This document shows positions 47,011 through 56,002 of a stretch of DNA of 64,000 bases, one piece after another. The DNA comes from Fermentibacter sp963718745 [NCBI: Candidatus Fermentibacterota bacterium]. Its GTDB lineage: Bacteria > Fermentibacterota > Fermentibacteria > Fermentibacterales. The stretch lies in assembly GCA_963718745.1 (NCBI GenBank), contig OY970370.1, positions 2,108,001 through 2,172,000 on the forward strand, given 5' to 3'. A program made the translations under genes and the position numbers. The notes beneath the pieces are model-generated. The model saw only the letters and a list, made by a program, of their open reading frames with translations. It made no database searches and had not been told where the DNA came from. Position 1 is the stretch's first letter; every line of letters begins with the position of its first letter.

Positions 47011-47862
47011 CTAGAACATCGTCTTGATGCTGCCCCACGTTGCGGGAGAGAGGGAGAGCTCGCCTATGCTGAACTCGGTCAGGCCCGGGGAACCCGAGTT
47101 CCAGCTCCAGAAGAACGTGTCCCTCGAATCGGCGTAGCAGAGGCCGAAGGAGCTGCTGACGGCCGTAGGGCAGGGAGCCATGTCGATGTACGTCAGGCTG
47201 CTGCCGTCGAACTCGTAGAAGTAGAAGTTGTGCACGTTGTAGCAGGTGACAACCACGCCCAGGTTCCCGTTGTAGGGGAACACTGCGATGCCGCTGAGCT
47301 GATTTGTCGGCTCGGTGATCACATAGGAGGCTTCGCCGACACCCGGGATGAACCTGTAGATGGTGTAGGTCGTACCGTTGGTACCAACCTCCCAGTAGTT
47401 CCCGGTCTCCTCGTCGAACTCCATGCCGCGACCGCTGGAGCCTGCAGGATTAGCCGGCAGATCGGTCCAGGTGGGTCCTGACGAGCAGACGTACAGGTTG
47501 GTCATCGCCCAGTCGTTGCTCGTGAACAGGGAGCCGGCAGGCCCGGCGGCCACGCCGAAGCAGGCCGTGTTGGTGTCCATCAGGTCGATGGATCCGTCCA
47601 GAGCCTCGGTGTTCGCGTTCCAGCGGTTGATCTTGTCATCGGTGGCGCAGGCCATGAGGACGTATCCGTCCTCGTCGTTGTACCAGTCGAGGCCCAGGAT
47701 CTGGGAGACCGCGGGGGACCAGCTCTCGATGACCGTGATCTCGACTAAGTCGGTGCCGGGGTTGTGCTGGGGGTTCAGGGGTGCCCCGAACCCGAAGTTC
47801 CCGTCGTCGCTTGCAAATGAAAGTGCCGCGATGCCAAGAAGAGCAACATAGACCAGCTTCAT
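47011..47862 (-). CDS. Secreted propeller-like protein, unknown function
   Basis: This is a 283-residue exported protein with a clear signal peptide (KLVYVALLGIAALSFA). The ATG at 47862 follows GGAGGAGAG. The body contains beta-rich repeats such as ILGLDWYNDEDGYVLMACAT and NYWEVGTNGTTYTIYRF, typical of six- or seven-bladed propellers. No catalytic signature and no sorting tail are seen at the C-terminus (SLSPATWGSIKTMF). It converges with the C25 protease gene. Confidence 0.6.
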   Translation of the reverse strand: MKLVYVALLGIAALSFASDDGNFGFGAPLNPQHNPGTDLVEITVIESWSPAVSQILGLDWYNDEDGYVLMACATDDKINRWNANTEALDGSIDLMDTNTACFGVAAGPAGSLFTSNDWAMTNLYVCSSGPTWTDLPANPAGSSGRGMEFDEETGNYWEVGTNGTTYTIYRFIPGVGEASYVITEPTNQLSGIAVFPYNGNLGVVVTCYNVHNFYFYEFDGSSLTYIDMAPCPTAVSSSFGLCYADSRDTFFWSWNSGSPGLTEFSIGELSLSPATWGSIKTMF

Positions 47863-48097
47863 CTCTCCTCCTCCATTTACAGTTTTGCCAATATCTACCC
47901 CGAATGTATATGACGAGAGCTCCGGCGTGCGTCCAGCTTCCGGCTTCCTGCGCCCCGCCGTCCGGAGGCCGGATCGCCTTCGATAGCCACGGGTGCGGCC
48001 GGTGTACCGCATGCGACTCCCTGGAGCGGCATGCCGGAATAACATGCACGGAACCCTGGTAGAATCTCCGTACGGAACCCATGACGGAGGTGTCGAA

Positions 48098-50521
48098 GTG
48101 AATCAGTTCCTTCTCGCGGCGATGATAGCCCTCTCGACGGCCTGGGCTGTCGAGGACGACCCGCAGTTCAGCCGGCTCCAGGCTGTGGGGGAGAACGGCG
48201 TCATAGTCGATCTCCCTCTCGAGCACACATCGGTCGACATCTCTGTGACCGGCAACATCCAGAGGGCCGTGGTCAGACAGGTGTACGGCAACCCGTTCGA
48301 CGAGCCCATCGAAGCCGTCTACGTCTTCCCCCTGCCCGACGACGGAGCTGTCGACAGGATGAACATGTACATCGGCGACAGGCTGATACTGGGAAGGATC
48401 TACGAGCGTGACGCGGCAAGGGCCATTTACGAAGAGGCGATCTCGTCGGGCCAGACCGCGAGCCTCCTGGAGCAGGAGCGGCCCAACATCTTCACCCAGA
48501 GCGTCGGGAACATCCTGCCCGGCGACAGCATCACGATAGAGATCAGCTATGTGGCGACGGTCGGCTACGACGACGGCAGATACGAGCTGTCGTTCCCGAT
48601 GGTCGTAGGCCCCCGCTTCATCCCGGGAACTCCTGCAGGGCAGTCCGGCACCGGGTGGTCCTTCGACACGATACTGGTCCCGGACGCGAGCAGGATAACA
48701 CCTCACGTCGTCCCCGAGGGAACCAGGGCTGGATACGACATCGATCTCTCCGTGACCATGAACACCGGCTTCCCGGTCGGGCAGATCCGTTGCCTGAACC
48801 ACGAGATCGACGAGGAGCGCGACGGCGGGACGATACGGATCGAACTCATGAGGAAGGACGAGATCCCCAACCGCGACTTCGTGCTCACCTACACGTCCTC
48901 GTCCGACAGGATCGAGACCGGGCTGATGACCACGAACGGCGAGCTGGGCGGGCACTTCATGCTCATCATCCAGCCCGAGGTCGACGTCGCCGAAAGCGAC
49001 ATAATGCCCAAGGAGATGTTCTTCGTAGTCGACTGCTCGGGCTCGATGAGCGGACAGCCGATGGAAGTAGCCAAGGAGACCGTACGCCAGTTCGTCCGCG
49101 GGATGAACCCAGGCGACTCGTTCCAGATAATCCGTTTCAGCGAGGATGCGAGCGGGATGTCGACGCATCCGCTCGAGAACACCCCCGAGAACGTCGCAGA
49201 GGGAATCTCCTACATCAACGCCCTCCAGGGAGAGGGCGGAACCATGATGATCGAGGGCATCCGCTCGGCCGTCGGCTACCCCGAGGACCCCGAACGCATG
49301 CGCTTCGTGGTCTTCCTGACGGATGGCTACATCGGCAACGAAGCCGAGATCATGGGCGAACTCCAGACGACCCTGGGCGACAACACAAGGCTCTTCAGCG
49401 TCGGCGTAGGCTCCAGCCCCAACCGCTACCTGATAGAGGGACTCGCCGAGGAGGGGCGCGGCGCAGCCTACTATGTGGGTCTGAACGAGGATCCCGAGGA
49501 TGCCGTGTCCGCAGTCTACGAGAAGCTCAACAACCCCTACCTCGTCGGCATCGATATCGACTGGGGCAACCTGAAGGTTACCGAGGTCTACCCCGCCTCG
49601 ATCCCCGACCTCTTTGCGGGACAGCCCCTCGTCGTCACCGGCAGGTACACTGCCCCCGGCAGGGAACAGGTGCGGGTAACCGGAATGGTCGGCGACAGGG
49701 AGTGGAGCAGGAGCATCAGCGTCGACCTGCCTGCAGAGGAGGAGGGCAACGACGTCATCGCCACCCTGTGGGCGAGGCGCAAGATCCACGACCTCTCCCG
49801 GCTCCTCTACGACCCCTACGGCTACGAGAGCTACAACCGGGAGGTCGTGGAGGAGATAACCGACGTCGCGCTCGATTATCAGATAATGAGCAACTACACA
49901 TCGTTCGTGGCCGTGAGTGCGGAGGTCCGGACGGTCGACGGCAGGCCCGTGACCGTCGAGGTCCCAGTGAACATGCCCCAGGGAGTCTCCTACGAGGGCG
50001 TGTTCGGCGAGGTCGGCGGCGGATCGTACCCCTCGGGGACGATTTCGTACCAGGCTGCTGCGCCATCCACTTCCGTGATGAGATCCTTTGGCGGCTCGGG
50101 GGGATACTCCCAGGGACGCGCCGAGACGGAGTCCTGCGACATGGCTGTGGACGGCGACTACTACGCGGCCTACCAGCCCTCGCCGTCGGTGACCCTCGTC
50201 ACAGCTTCACCGTATCTGGGACTCAGGGCTTCCGAGGTCAGGTCGGTTCTCCGGGGCTTCGTCGACGGCATCCAGGCCGTCTACTGCGAGTTCGCGGAGG
50301 ACGAGAGGGCTGAGGATGGATCGTTCCCTGTCGGGAGCATGATCTTCTCGCTCGAGATCGACTCGACCGGCAGGGTCTCCGAGGTCACGGTGGTGAGCGA
50401 CGGCGTGGATTCCGCCCATCTCGTCAGGGAGGCGAGCGCGCTACTGCGGACTGCTCGTTTCCCGGCGCCGCCGGACGGCGCAGGCACCATAACGGTCACC
50501 TACAGCTTCTCGGCTGTCTAG
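48098..50521 (+). CDS. VIT and von Willebrand A domain protein with AgmX/TonB-like C-terminus
   Basis: This is an 807-residue exported protein; the GTG at 48098 follows GGAGG and opens a signal-like stretch (NQFLLAAMIALSTAWA). A VIT domain occupies about residues 25-190 (VYVFPLPDDGAVDRMNM). A vWA domain has a perfect MIDAS (DCSGS, Asp312, Ser314, Ser316). The last 90 residues resemble the AgmX/PglI-type or TonB-like C-terminal fold (GSMIFSLEIDSTGRVSEVTV). This mirrors inter-alpha-trypsin-inhibitor-like surface proteins of bacteria. Metal-dependent adhesion is inferred. The gene ends at a strong terminator. Confidence 0.85.
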   Translation: MNQFLLAAMIALSTAWAVEDDPQFSRLQAVGENGVIVDLPLEHTSVDISVTGNIQRAVVRQVYGNPFDEPIEAVYVFPLPDDGAVDRMNMYIGDRLILGRIYERDAARAIYEEAISSGQTASLLEQERPNIFTQSVGNILPGDSITIEISYVATVGYDDGRYELSFPMVVGPRFIPGTPAGQSGTGWSFDTILVPDASRITPHVVPEGTRAGYDIDLSVTMNTGFPVGQIRCLNHEIDEERDGGTIRIELMRKDEIPNRDFVLTYTSSSDRIETGLMTTNGELGGHFMLIIQPEVDVAESDIMPKEMFFVVDCSGSMSGQPMEVAKETVRQFVRGMNPGDSFQIIRFSEDASGMSTHPLENTPENVAEGISYINALQGEGGTMMIEGIRSAVGYPEDPERMRFVVFLTDGYIGNEAEIMGELQTTLGDNTRLFSVGVGSSPNRYLIEGLAEEGRGAAYYVGLNEDPEDAVSAVYEKLNNPYLVGIDIDWGNLKVTEVYPASIPDLFAGQPLVVTGRYTAPGREQVRVTGMVGDREWSRSISVDLPAEEEGNDVIATLWARRKIHDLSRLLYDPYGYESYNREVVEEITDVALDYQIMSNYTSFVAVSAEVRTVDGRPVTVEVPVNMPQGVSYEGVFGEVGGGSYPSGTISYQAAAPSTSVMRSFGGSGGYSQGRAETESCDMAVDGDYYAAYQPSPSVTLVTASPYLGLRASEVRSVLRGFVDGIQAVYCEFAEDERAEDGSFPVGSMIFSLEIDSTGRVSEVTVVSDGVDSAHLVREASALLRTARFPAPPDGAGTITVTYSFSAV

Positions 50522-50538
50522 CTCCGGGAGGCAGATCG

Positions 50539-50564
50539 AAGGGGCGGGTTGAAGCCCGCCCCTT
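50539..50564 (+). terminator. Terminator of the VIT/vWA gene
   Basis: AAGGGGCGGG and CCCGCCCCTT form a perfect 10-bp stem with loop TTGAAG, 18 bases after the stop. Confidence 0.75.
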
Positions 50565-50607
50565 CCCATATCCGGCTGCAGTTTCAGGCGTCCTGTTTGA
50601 CTATCAA

Positions 50608-50701
50608 GGGTGGAAGCCTTCACGGAACCGCAGGAACCTGGCAGGATTGCCTGCTACGATGGCGCCTTCCGGCACATCCTTCGTGACGACGGAACCAGCC
50701 C
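50608..50701 (-). repeat. Direct repeat copy 1: detached 3' end of the acyltransferase gene
   Basis: These 94 bases are identical to 50817-50910. On the minus strand they encode the last 30 or so residues of the acyltransferase (GSVVTKDVPEGAIVAGNPAR, then FLRFREGFHP) and here run into a TGA. No start of the gene is attached, so it is a fragment. Between the copies lie 115 bases of other sequence with small inverted repeats. Confidence 0.9.
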
Positions 50702-50806
50702 TTGAATCCCGCAGAGCGGGATGCGCTGATCGCGGCAGCACGGTCCGCGAAGCGGACCTGCGAGAGCGTTCCGCTTTCGTCAACGAAGGAACTGATAAAT
50801 CGTCCC

Positions 50807-51265
50807 TTACTGGCTCGGGTGGAAGCCTTCACGGAACCGCAGGAACCTGGCAGGATTGCCTGCTACGATGGCGCCTTCCGGCACATCCTTCGTGACGACG
50901 GAACCAGCCCCGACGATCGCGTTCCTGCCGATCCTCACCGGCAGGATCGTGGCGTTGGAGCCGATGCTCGCGCCGTCCTCCACGATCGTACCGAGCCACT
51001 TGTCCTTCTCGGGCTGCGGCGGGTACACGTCGTTGATGAACATCACGCCGTGCCCGATGAAGCAGTCGCTCCCGATGCTCACCATGTCGCAGACGAACGA
51101 GTGGCTCTGGACCCTCGTCCTGTCGCCGATCACCGCGCCCCTCTGGATCTCGGTGAAGCATCCGATCATGCAGTCGCGGCCTATCCTGCAGCCGTAGAGG
51201 TTCACGAAGCTCCAGACCTTCGTCCCCTCGCCGATCTCGCAGTCCTTTATCAACTGGTTCTCCAT
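50807..51265 (-). CDS. Left-handed beta-helix acyltransferase (WlbB/PglD-type acetyltransferase)
   Basis: This is a 152-residue hexapeptide-repeat transferase. Tandem [LIV]-G-x-x repeats form the helix (CEIGEGTKVW, CRIGRDCMIG, VSIGSDCFIG, ASIGSNATIL). The loop NDVYPPQPEKDKWLGT and the C-terminal PEGAIVAGNPAR are typical of acetyltransferases acting on amino sugars of surface glycans. The ATG at 51265 has GGAGGG upstream. Its 3' end is duplicated in full 209 bases downstream. No other sugar-nucleotide gene is adjacent, so the substrate is unknown. Confidence 0.85.
   Translation of the reverse strand: MENQLIKDCEIGEGTKVWSFVNLYGCRIGRDCMIGCFTEIQRGAVIGDRTRVQSHSFVCDMVSIGSDCFIGHGVMFINDVYPPQPEKDKWLGTIVEDGASIGSNATILPVRIGRNAIVGAGSVVTKDVPEGAIVAGNPARFLRFREGFHPSQ
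50817..50910 (-). repeat. Direct repeat copy 2 (within the acyltransferase gene)
   Basis: This is the in-gene copy of the 94-bp perfect direct repeat; the other copy is at 50608-50701. Two codons (Ser, Gln) and a TAA follow it here instead of the TGA seen in copy 1. Confidence 0.9.
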
Positions 51266-51413
51266 GATGCAGACCCTCCGCGTTTGTTTCCCGGAACATA
51301 CAACCCGGAACGCCCCTGGCGGAACAAGGGCGCAGCACTGGCGGCCGACTGCGCGCTTCATCATTCTTCGATCCGGGGAGCGATCTTGACTGCAACCAGG
51401 AAGGGACACCGCA

Positions 51414-52487
51414 ATGCCGGTCGAATTCAAGTGCCCGTCATGTGCCGGTGATCTTTCCGTCAGGGAGGGCGAGAAGTCCGTCCGCTGCCCGTACTGCAGC
51501 AGCACGGTCCTCGTTCCGGAGCAGCTCCTCGAGCAGCCTGGCGCGATCCGGACGACGGTCCTCGTCGACACCGCCCGAACTGCTAAAAGCGTTTCCGGAT
51601 GCATCATCGTTGCGGCATCCCTGGGCATGGTCATCGTTTCTGGCCTGGTGATGATCCTCATGTCCGCCGTCGTGAAGGTCCCCGACGTCCTCCTCAGGTT
51701 CGGCTCCCAGGGTACCGGTCACGGCTTCTTCACCGATCCCAGGCACATCGCCGTCGACGGGAGCGGCCGGATCTTCGTTGCGGACTACACCACGGGCCGG
51801 ATACAGGTGTTCGACGGAGAAGGCGGCTTCATCGACCAGTGGATTGTCGAGAACGGCAACAGCGATGTCTACATCTCAGGGATGGATGCGTCGGCCGACG
51901 GGACCCTCTATGTCGTGGAGGGAGGAAGACTGCTGGCATTCGACGGGGACACCGGGGAACCGGCCGTCTCTCCGTCGTCCCTGACGGGCTTCGTGGACGT
52001 GTTCGTGACGGAGGACGGCGAAATCCTCGCCACGATGTGGTCATCGGACGATCATTTCTACCGGTTCGATCCTGACGGCGAGGTGGAACTCCATCTGACC
52101 GGTCCGGTCCAGGGAGTGACCGGGAGCCCCGAGCTCTCTCCTCTGGTCGCGGCTGACGGCCTCGGGAACATCCTGGTGCTTGGCGTCTTCTCCAGCTCGG
52201 TGTTCCAGTTCGACAGCGACGGAAACTACATGAACATGTTCGGCTCCCGGGGGACGGAGCCCGGGCAGTTCAGCGCCACCTCCGACATAACTGTGGACGG
52301 CCGTGGAAGGATCTACGTATCGGACACGGGCGGCATCGTCGTGTTCGATTCCTCCGGAAGATATCTGGGGCTGCTGGATCCGCAGTCGCAGGGCTACGTC
52401 CACGGCATGGACATGGGGCCGGACGAAAACCTCTTCTTAGTCACCGGAGCTTTCGAGGTCGTATCCATCGAACCATTTTTGGACTGA
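51414..52487 (+). CDS. Zinc-ribbon, single-helix membrane protein with NHL-type propeller
   Basis: This is a 357-residue protein. The cytoplasmic N-terminus has a zinc ribbon (CPSC, then CPYC, residues about 7-28). One membrane helix follows near 62-85 (CIIVAASLGMVIVSGLVMIL). The remaining 260 residues are NHL-like repeats (DPRHIAVDGSGRIFVADYTT, ATSDITVDGRGRIYVSDTG) forming a probable extracytoplasmic propeller. ATG 51414 is preceded by AGGAAGGG. Function unknown; the layout suggests a transmembrane sensor or scaffold. Confidence 0.75.
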   Translation: MPVEFKCPSCAGDLSVREGEKSVRCPYCSSTVLVPEQLLEQPGAIRTTVLVDTARTAKSVSGCIIVAASLGMVIVSGLVMILMSAVVKVPDVLLRFGSQGTGHGFFTDPRHIAVDGSGRIFVADYTTGRIQVFDGEGGFIDQWIVENGNSDVYISGMDASADGTLYVVEGGRLLAFDGDTGEPAVSPSSLTGFVDVFVTEDGEILATMWSSDDHFYRFDPDGEVELHLTGPVQGVTGSPELSPLVAADGLGNILVLGVFSSSVFQFDSDGNYMNMFGSRGTEPGQFSATSDITVDGRGRIYVSDTGGIVVFDSSGRYLGLLDPQSQGYVHGMDMGPDENLFLVTGAFEVVSIEPFLD

Positions 52488-52562
52488 CCGGATCAGTCGA
52501 ACCTGTAGTGCTTACTGACGGCCTCGTGTTCGACCCATGTTTTCCTACTTCGATTCCGTGCG

Positions 52563-53018
52563 TCACCGGGCCGCCTCCCTCGATCTGCGGGACTGCTCCA
52601 CCAGCTCGCGAGCCCTGTCCTGGAGATCCTTCTCGAACGCGTTGGAGGCTTCGACAGCGAGCCCATGCGGCTGAGGCTTCGTCTCCGCGTCGACATGGAC
52701 GAAGCTTATGAACCCTTCGAGGACCAGCTCTCCACCGGGGGGCAGATCTACGACGACATGCGTCATCAGGCTCGTTCTCCCGGCACTGACCAGCCTGCTC
52801 GTGAAGCGCACGGTCCTTCCGGAGCTGACAGGTCTCCTGAAGTGCATCCCGTGGATCTTCACGCATACGATCGTCTCGGGATCGAGCACGCTCGAGGCGG
52901 CTATGAAACCCGATTCCACGAACCATTCGGCCCCCCTCCCCGCGAAGAGGGTCTGGTGGTGGTTCAGGTCCTCGCTCTTGACCAGCCTGAGAGTAGTGAA
53001 CGCCGGCATCCCATGCAT
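52563..53018 (-). CDS. Hotdog-fold acyl-CoA thioesterase
   Basis: This is a 151-residue YciA-like acyl-CoA thioesterase. The helix-capping motif HHQTLFAGRGAEWFVESGF corresponds to the catalytic segment of this hotdog group. The later FRRPVSSGRTVRFTSRL and HVVVDLPPGG strands complete the fold. I chose ATG 53018, which follows GGGAG; the open frame upstream contains a terminator hairpin. It may be co-transcribed with pruA, but the hairpin between them argues for partial uncoupling. Confidence 0.8.
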   Translation of the reverse strand: MHGMPAFTTLRLVKSEDLNHHQTLFAGRGAEWFVESGFIAASSVLDPETIVCVKIHGMHFRRPVSSGRTVRFTSRLVSAGRTSLMTHVVVDLPPGGELVLEGFISFVHVDAETKPQPHGLAVEASNAFEKDLQDRARELVEQSRRSREAAR

Positions 53019-53092
53019 CTCCGCTCCCGTCTCCGGTTCGACCTCGTGAACCGGATGATTGGGAATGAGGCCAGAACGGCGCCTTGCCGCCG

Positions 53093-53117
53093 GGGGGCTG
53101 CCGGTCCGGCAGCCCCC
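53093..53117 (-). terminator. Hairpin after pruA
   Basis: GGGGGCTGCC and GGCAGCCCCC form a perfect 10-bp stem with a five-base loop, 35 bases past the pruA stop. No T-run follows, so termination is likely but not certain. Confidence 0.55.
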
Positions 53118-53151
53118 TGCAATCATCGGGAGTTTCCCGTCAGCCCCGGTA

Positions 53152-54780
53152 TCACTCCTCCGCCATGAACGGGTATCTGAAGTCCCGCGGAGTGTTGAAG
53201 CACTCCTTCAGGGTCCGCACGCTGATCCACCTCAGCAGGTTGTAGATGGATCCCGCCTTGTCGTTGGTGCCCGACGCCCTGGCTCCGCCGAAGGGCTGGT
53301 GCCCCACCGATGCGCCCGTAGTCTTGTCGTTTATGTAGAAGTTGCCCGCGGCGTGCCTCAGGCGAGTCTCCGCAAGCTTCACGGCCTCCCTGTCTCGCGC
53401 GAAGATCGCCCCGGTCAGTGCGTACGGCGAGGTGCGGTCGCACAGTTCGAGAACATCCTCGAATCCCCGGTCGTCGTACACGAAGACCGTGAGCACCGGC
53501 CCGAAGATCTCCTCCTCCATCAGCCTGTCGTGAGGGTCGGTGGTCTCGACCAGGGTTGGCTCGACGAAGTAGCCCGTGGAGTCGTCGCACCTCCCTCCGT
53601 GCAGGATGGTGCAGGAGGGTGAACTCCGGGCGTAGTCGACATACGAGGAGATGTTGTCGAAGGACGCCTTGTCTATCACCGCCCCCATGAAGTTCGAGAA
53701 GTCCTCCACAGGCCCGGCTTTCACCTGGGAGAGGATCCCGATCATCCGGTCCCTGACCTCGGGCCAGATCGACCTTGCGACATACGCCCTCGAAGTTGCC
53801 GAGCACTTCTGCCCCTGGTACTCGAAAGCGCCCCTGACGAGGCAGGTCGCAAGCCCCTCGGGCTCGGCCGATGCGTGTGCTACAAGGAAGTCCTTGCCGC
53901 CGGTCTCCCCGACTATGCGGGGATAGGTCCGGTAGGAGCCGATGCCCCCGGCCACGGTCTGCCAGATCCTGTTGAAGGCTGCAGTGGAGCCCGTGAAGTG
54001 GATCCCGGCGAGGGCCGGGTCGCCCAGTGCGGTTCCTCCGATGGCGGCCGAGTCACCCGGTATGAAGTTGATAACTCCGGGCGGCAGGCCCGCCTCCATG
54101 AACGCCTGCATCACGATCCAGTTCGAGAAGACGGCCGTCGATGCCGGCTTCCAGAGGACCGTGTTGCCGGCAAGTGCCGGGGCCATCGACAGATTGCCCC
54201 CGATGGCCGTGAAGTTGAATGGCGAGATGGCCAGTACGAAGCCCTCCAGGGCGCGGTACTCCATCCTGTTCCATGTGGCGGCGAAGTTCTCCGGCTGGAT
54301 CTGGTAGATCTGCTGCATGAACCAGGTGTTCATGCGCAGGAAGTCCGCCAGTTCGCACACGGAGTCTATCTCGGACTGGTGGCAGGTCTTGCTCTGGCAG
54401 AGCATCGTCGATGCGTTGACCAGGCTCCGCTTCTGCCTCGAGATGATCTCGGCGGCCTTGAGCGAGACGGCGACCCTCTCCTCCCAGGGCATCACGGACC
54501 AGGTCTTCCAGGCGGAAGCAGCGGCGTCGACCGCCATGCGCACCTCGTCCGGACCAGCTTTGTGGAAGGTGGCGAGGACATGGCCGTGATCGTGGGGAAC
54601 TACGCATCTGCCGAGGTTCCCGGTGCGGACCTCCCTGCCCCCGATCAAGAGAGGGATGTCGATCACGGTCGACCTGAGATCGGCGAGAGCCCTCTTCAGA
54701 TCGGACCTTTCCGCGGTACCCGGAGCATAGTTCGTGACAGGTTCGTTGGGCGGCCTCGGGATGTGAGCAAGTGCGTTCAA
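53152..54780 (-). CDS. pruA: 1-pyrroline-5-carboxylate (L-glutamate gamma-semialdehyde) dehydrogenase
   Basis: This NAD-dependent aldehyde dehydrogenase oxidises glutamate semialdehyde to glutamate in proline or ornithine breakdown; 542 residues, the length of the eukaryote-like type. The nucleophile is Cys326 in YQGQKCSATSRAYV; the general-base Glu is in VGETGGKDF. The block ISPFNFTAIGGNLSMAPAL is typical of this group. The TTG at 54780 lies six bases after AAAGGAG. The 48-bp repeated element ends just upstream of that ribosome site. No proline dehydrogenase is nearby. Confidence 0.9.
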   Translation of the reverse strand: MNALAHIPRPPNEPVTNYAPGTAERSDLKRALADLRSTVIDIPLLIGGREVRTGNLGRCVVPHDHGHVLATFHKAGPDEVRMAVDAAASAWKTWSVMPWEERVAVSLKAAEIISRQKRSLVNASTMLCQSKTCHQSEIDSVCELADFLRMNTWFMQQIYQIQPENFAATWNRMEYRALEGFVLAISPFNFTAIGGNLSMAPALAGNTVLWKPASTAVFSNWIVMQAFMEAGLPPGVINFIPGDSAAIGGTALGDPALAGIHFTGSTAAFNRIWQTVAGGIGSYRTYPRIVGETGGKDFLVAHASAEPEGLATCLVRGAFEYQGQKCSATSRAYVARSIWPEVRDRMIGILSQVKAGPVEDFSNFMGAVIDKASFDNISSYVDYARSSPSCTILHGGRCDDSTGYFVEPTLVETTDPHDRLMEEEIFGPVLTVFVYDDRGFEDVLELCDRTSPYALTGAIFARDREAVKLAETRLRHAAGNFYINDKTTGASVGHQPFGGARASGTNDKAGSIYNLLRWISVRTLKECFNTPRDFRYPFMAEE

Positions 54781-54788
54781 GTGGATCT

Positions 54789-54836
54789 CCTTTCCAAACA
54801 CGGGAGGCGCAGCCGTTTCCAGCTGCACCCTGTCGG
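54789..54836 (-). repeat. 48-bp hairpin element, copy A (pruA leader)
   Basis: On the minus strand this ends right at the pruA ribosome site. It contains GCAGCTG-GAAA-CGGCTGC, a 7-bp stem (one T-G) with a GAAA loop. It matches copy B at 57725-57772 with four transitions. Both are preceded by CTAAAGC and a GACAGGGT segment. Confidence 0.75.
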
Positions 54837-54955
54837 CCCGGAGGGCGTTGCACCCTGCTTTAGTCCGCCGGGCTCGGAGAGGCTTGATTATGCAGAAATG
54901 CGGCTTGTGGGGCGAAGGCGAGGGCTGTCGGGGATTTCCTGCAGGAGCCTGATTC

Positions 54956-56002
54956 TCAGGTGAGGATACGGACCGAGTTGGCCTTGAACGAGACCCAGAC
55001 AGGCGTACCCGCCTGCAGGTCTAGCCTGTCGGTGGACTCCCGCGTGATCGCGGCCGCGAACGGGATCGACACGGCCTCGACGTTGACGATGTCGACATGC
55101 AACCCCGGCTCGACTGACAGGACGTTGCCCGGGAAGCAGTTCCTCTGGCTGGAATCCGGGGGGGTCCTGGAGAGGGTCACGGCTTCCGGTGGCACCGCTA
55201 TACAGCCAGTTCCGGTCGCAGGTTCCGCCAGGACTATCTCGAGTTCCCCCACTCTCGCGATCGTTCCCTCGAACGAGGCGCGCATGATGTTCCTGAGGCC
55301 GGAGAAGGATGCTACGAAGAGGTTGGAAGGCTTGAGTATGACTTCATCGACCGTGCCGTGCTGGACGACCCGGCCGTCCGCTATGACCGCGACACGGTCC
55401 GCCAGGGCGAGCGCGTCCGTCAGATCGTGGGTGGCCATCACGACAGTCATACCCATCTCACGGTGGAGTGACCGTATGAGGGACCTCATGTCCGGCCTGA
55501 CCCCCTGGTCGACGGAACTGAGAGGCTCGTCCAGCAGCAGTATCTCCGGCCGGGTTACGAGTGCACGGGCAAGGGCCGCCTTCTGCATCTCGCCACCCGA
55601 GAGCGTTCGAGCCCTGCGGCCTGCGAACCCGCCCAGCCCGACCGCCTCCAGGCCGGCCGCCACCTTCCCGTCATCACGGATCCCTCTCATCCTCAGCCCG
55701 AACTCGACATTCCTGTGCACCGAGCCGGAGAGCATGCACGGCCTCTGCATCACCATCGACATCCGTCGCCTGGCGGCGGTGGCATCCCGGCCGTGCGAAC
55801 ACGCGTGATCAACCCCGTCGAGGAGCAGCCTGCCCGATGACGGTCGCAGCAGGAGGTCGACAACCCGGAGCAAGGTTGTCTTTCCGCAGCCGGTCGGACC
55901 GATAAGGGCGCAGAACTCCCCGCTCTCGACCCCGAAGGAGACGCCGTCGAGGATCGTCTGGCGCCCTGCGCGCAGGGCGATGGACTCCAGGACGAGATTC
56001 AC
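54956..56002 (-). CDS. tupC: Tungstate ABC transporter ATP-binding protein
   Basis: This is the 348-residue ATPase of the tungstate importer. Walker A is GPTGCGKTT near residues 34-42, the signature LSGGEMQKAALARAL and Walker B EILLLDEPLSSVD. The C-terminal 100 residues form a TOBE/Mop-like domain (GTIARVGELEIVL, VSIPFAAAITRES), as in molybdate- and tungstate-type ATPases. The GTG at 56002 overlaps the tupB stop (GTGA). Confidence 0.88.
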   Translation of the reverse strand: MNLVLESIALRAGRQTILDGVSFGVESGEFCALIGPTGCGKTTLLRVVDLLLRPSSGRLLLDGVDHACSHGRDATAARRRMSMVMQRPCMLSGSVHRNVEFGLRMRGIRDDGKVAAGLEAVGLGGFAGRRARTLSGGEMQKAALARALVTRPEILLLDEPLSSVDQGVRPDMRSLIRSLHREMGMTVVMATHDLTDALALADRVAVIADGRVVQHGTVDEVILKPSNLFVASFSGLRNIMRASFEGTIARVGELEIVLAEPATGTGCIAVPPEAVTLSRTPPDSSQRNCFPGNVLSVEPGLHVDIVNVEAVSIPFAAAITRESTDRLDLQAGTPVWVSFKANSVRILT

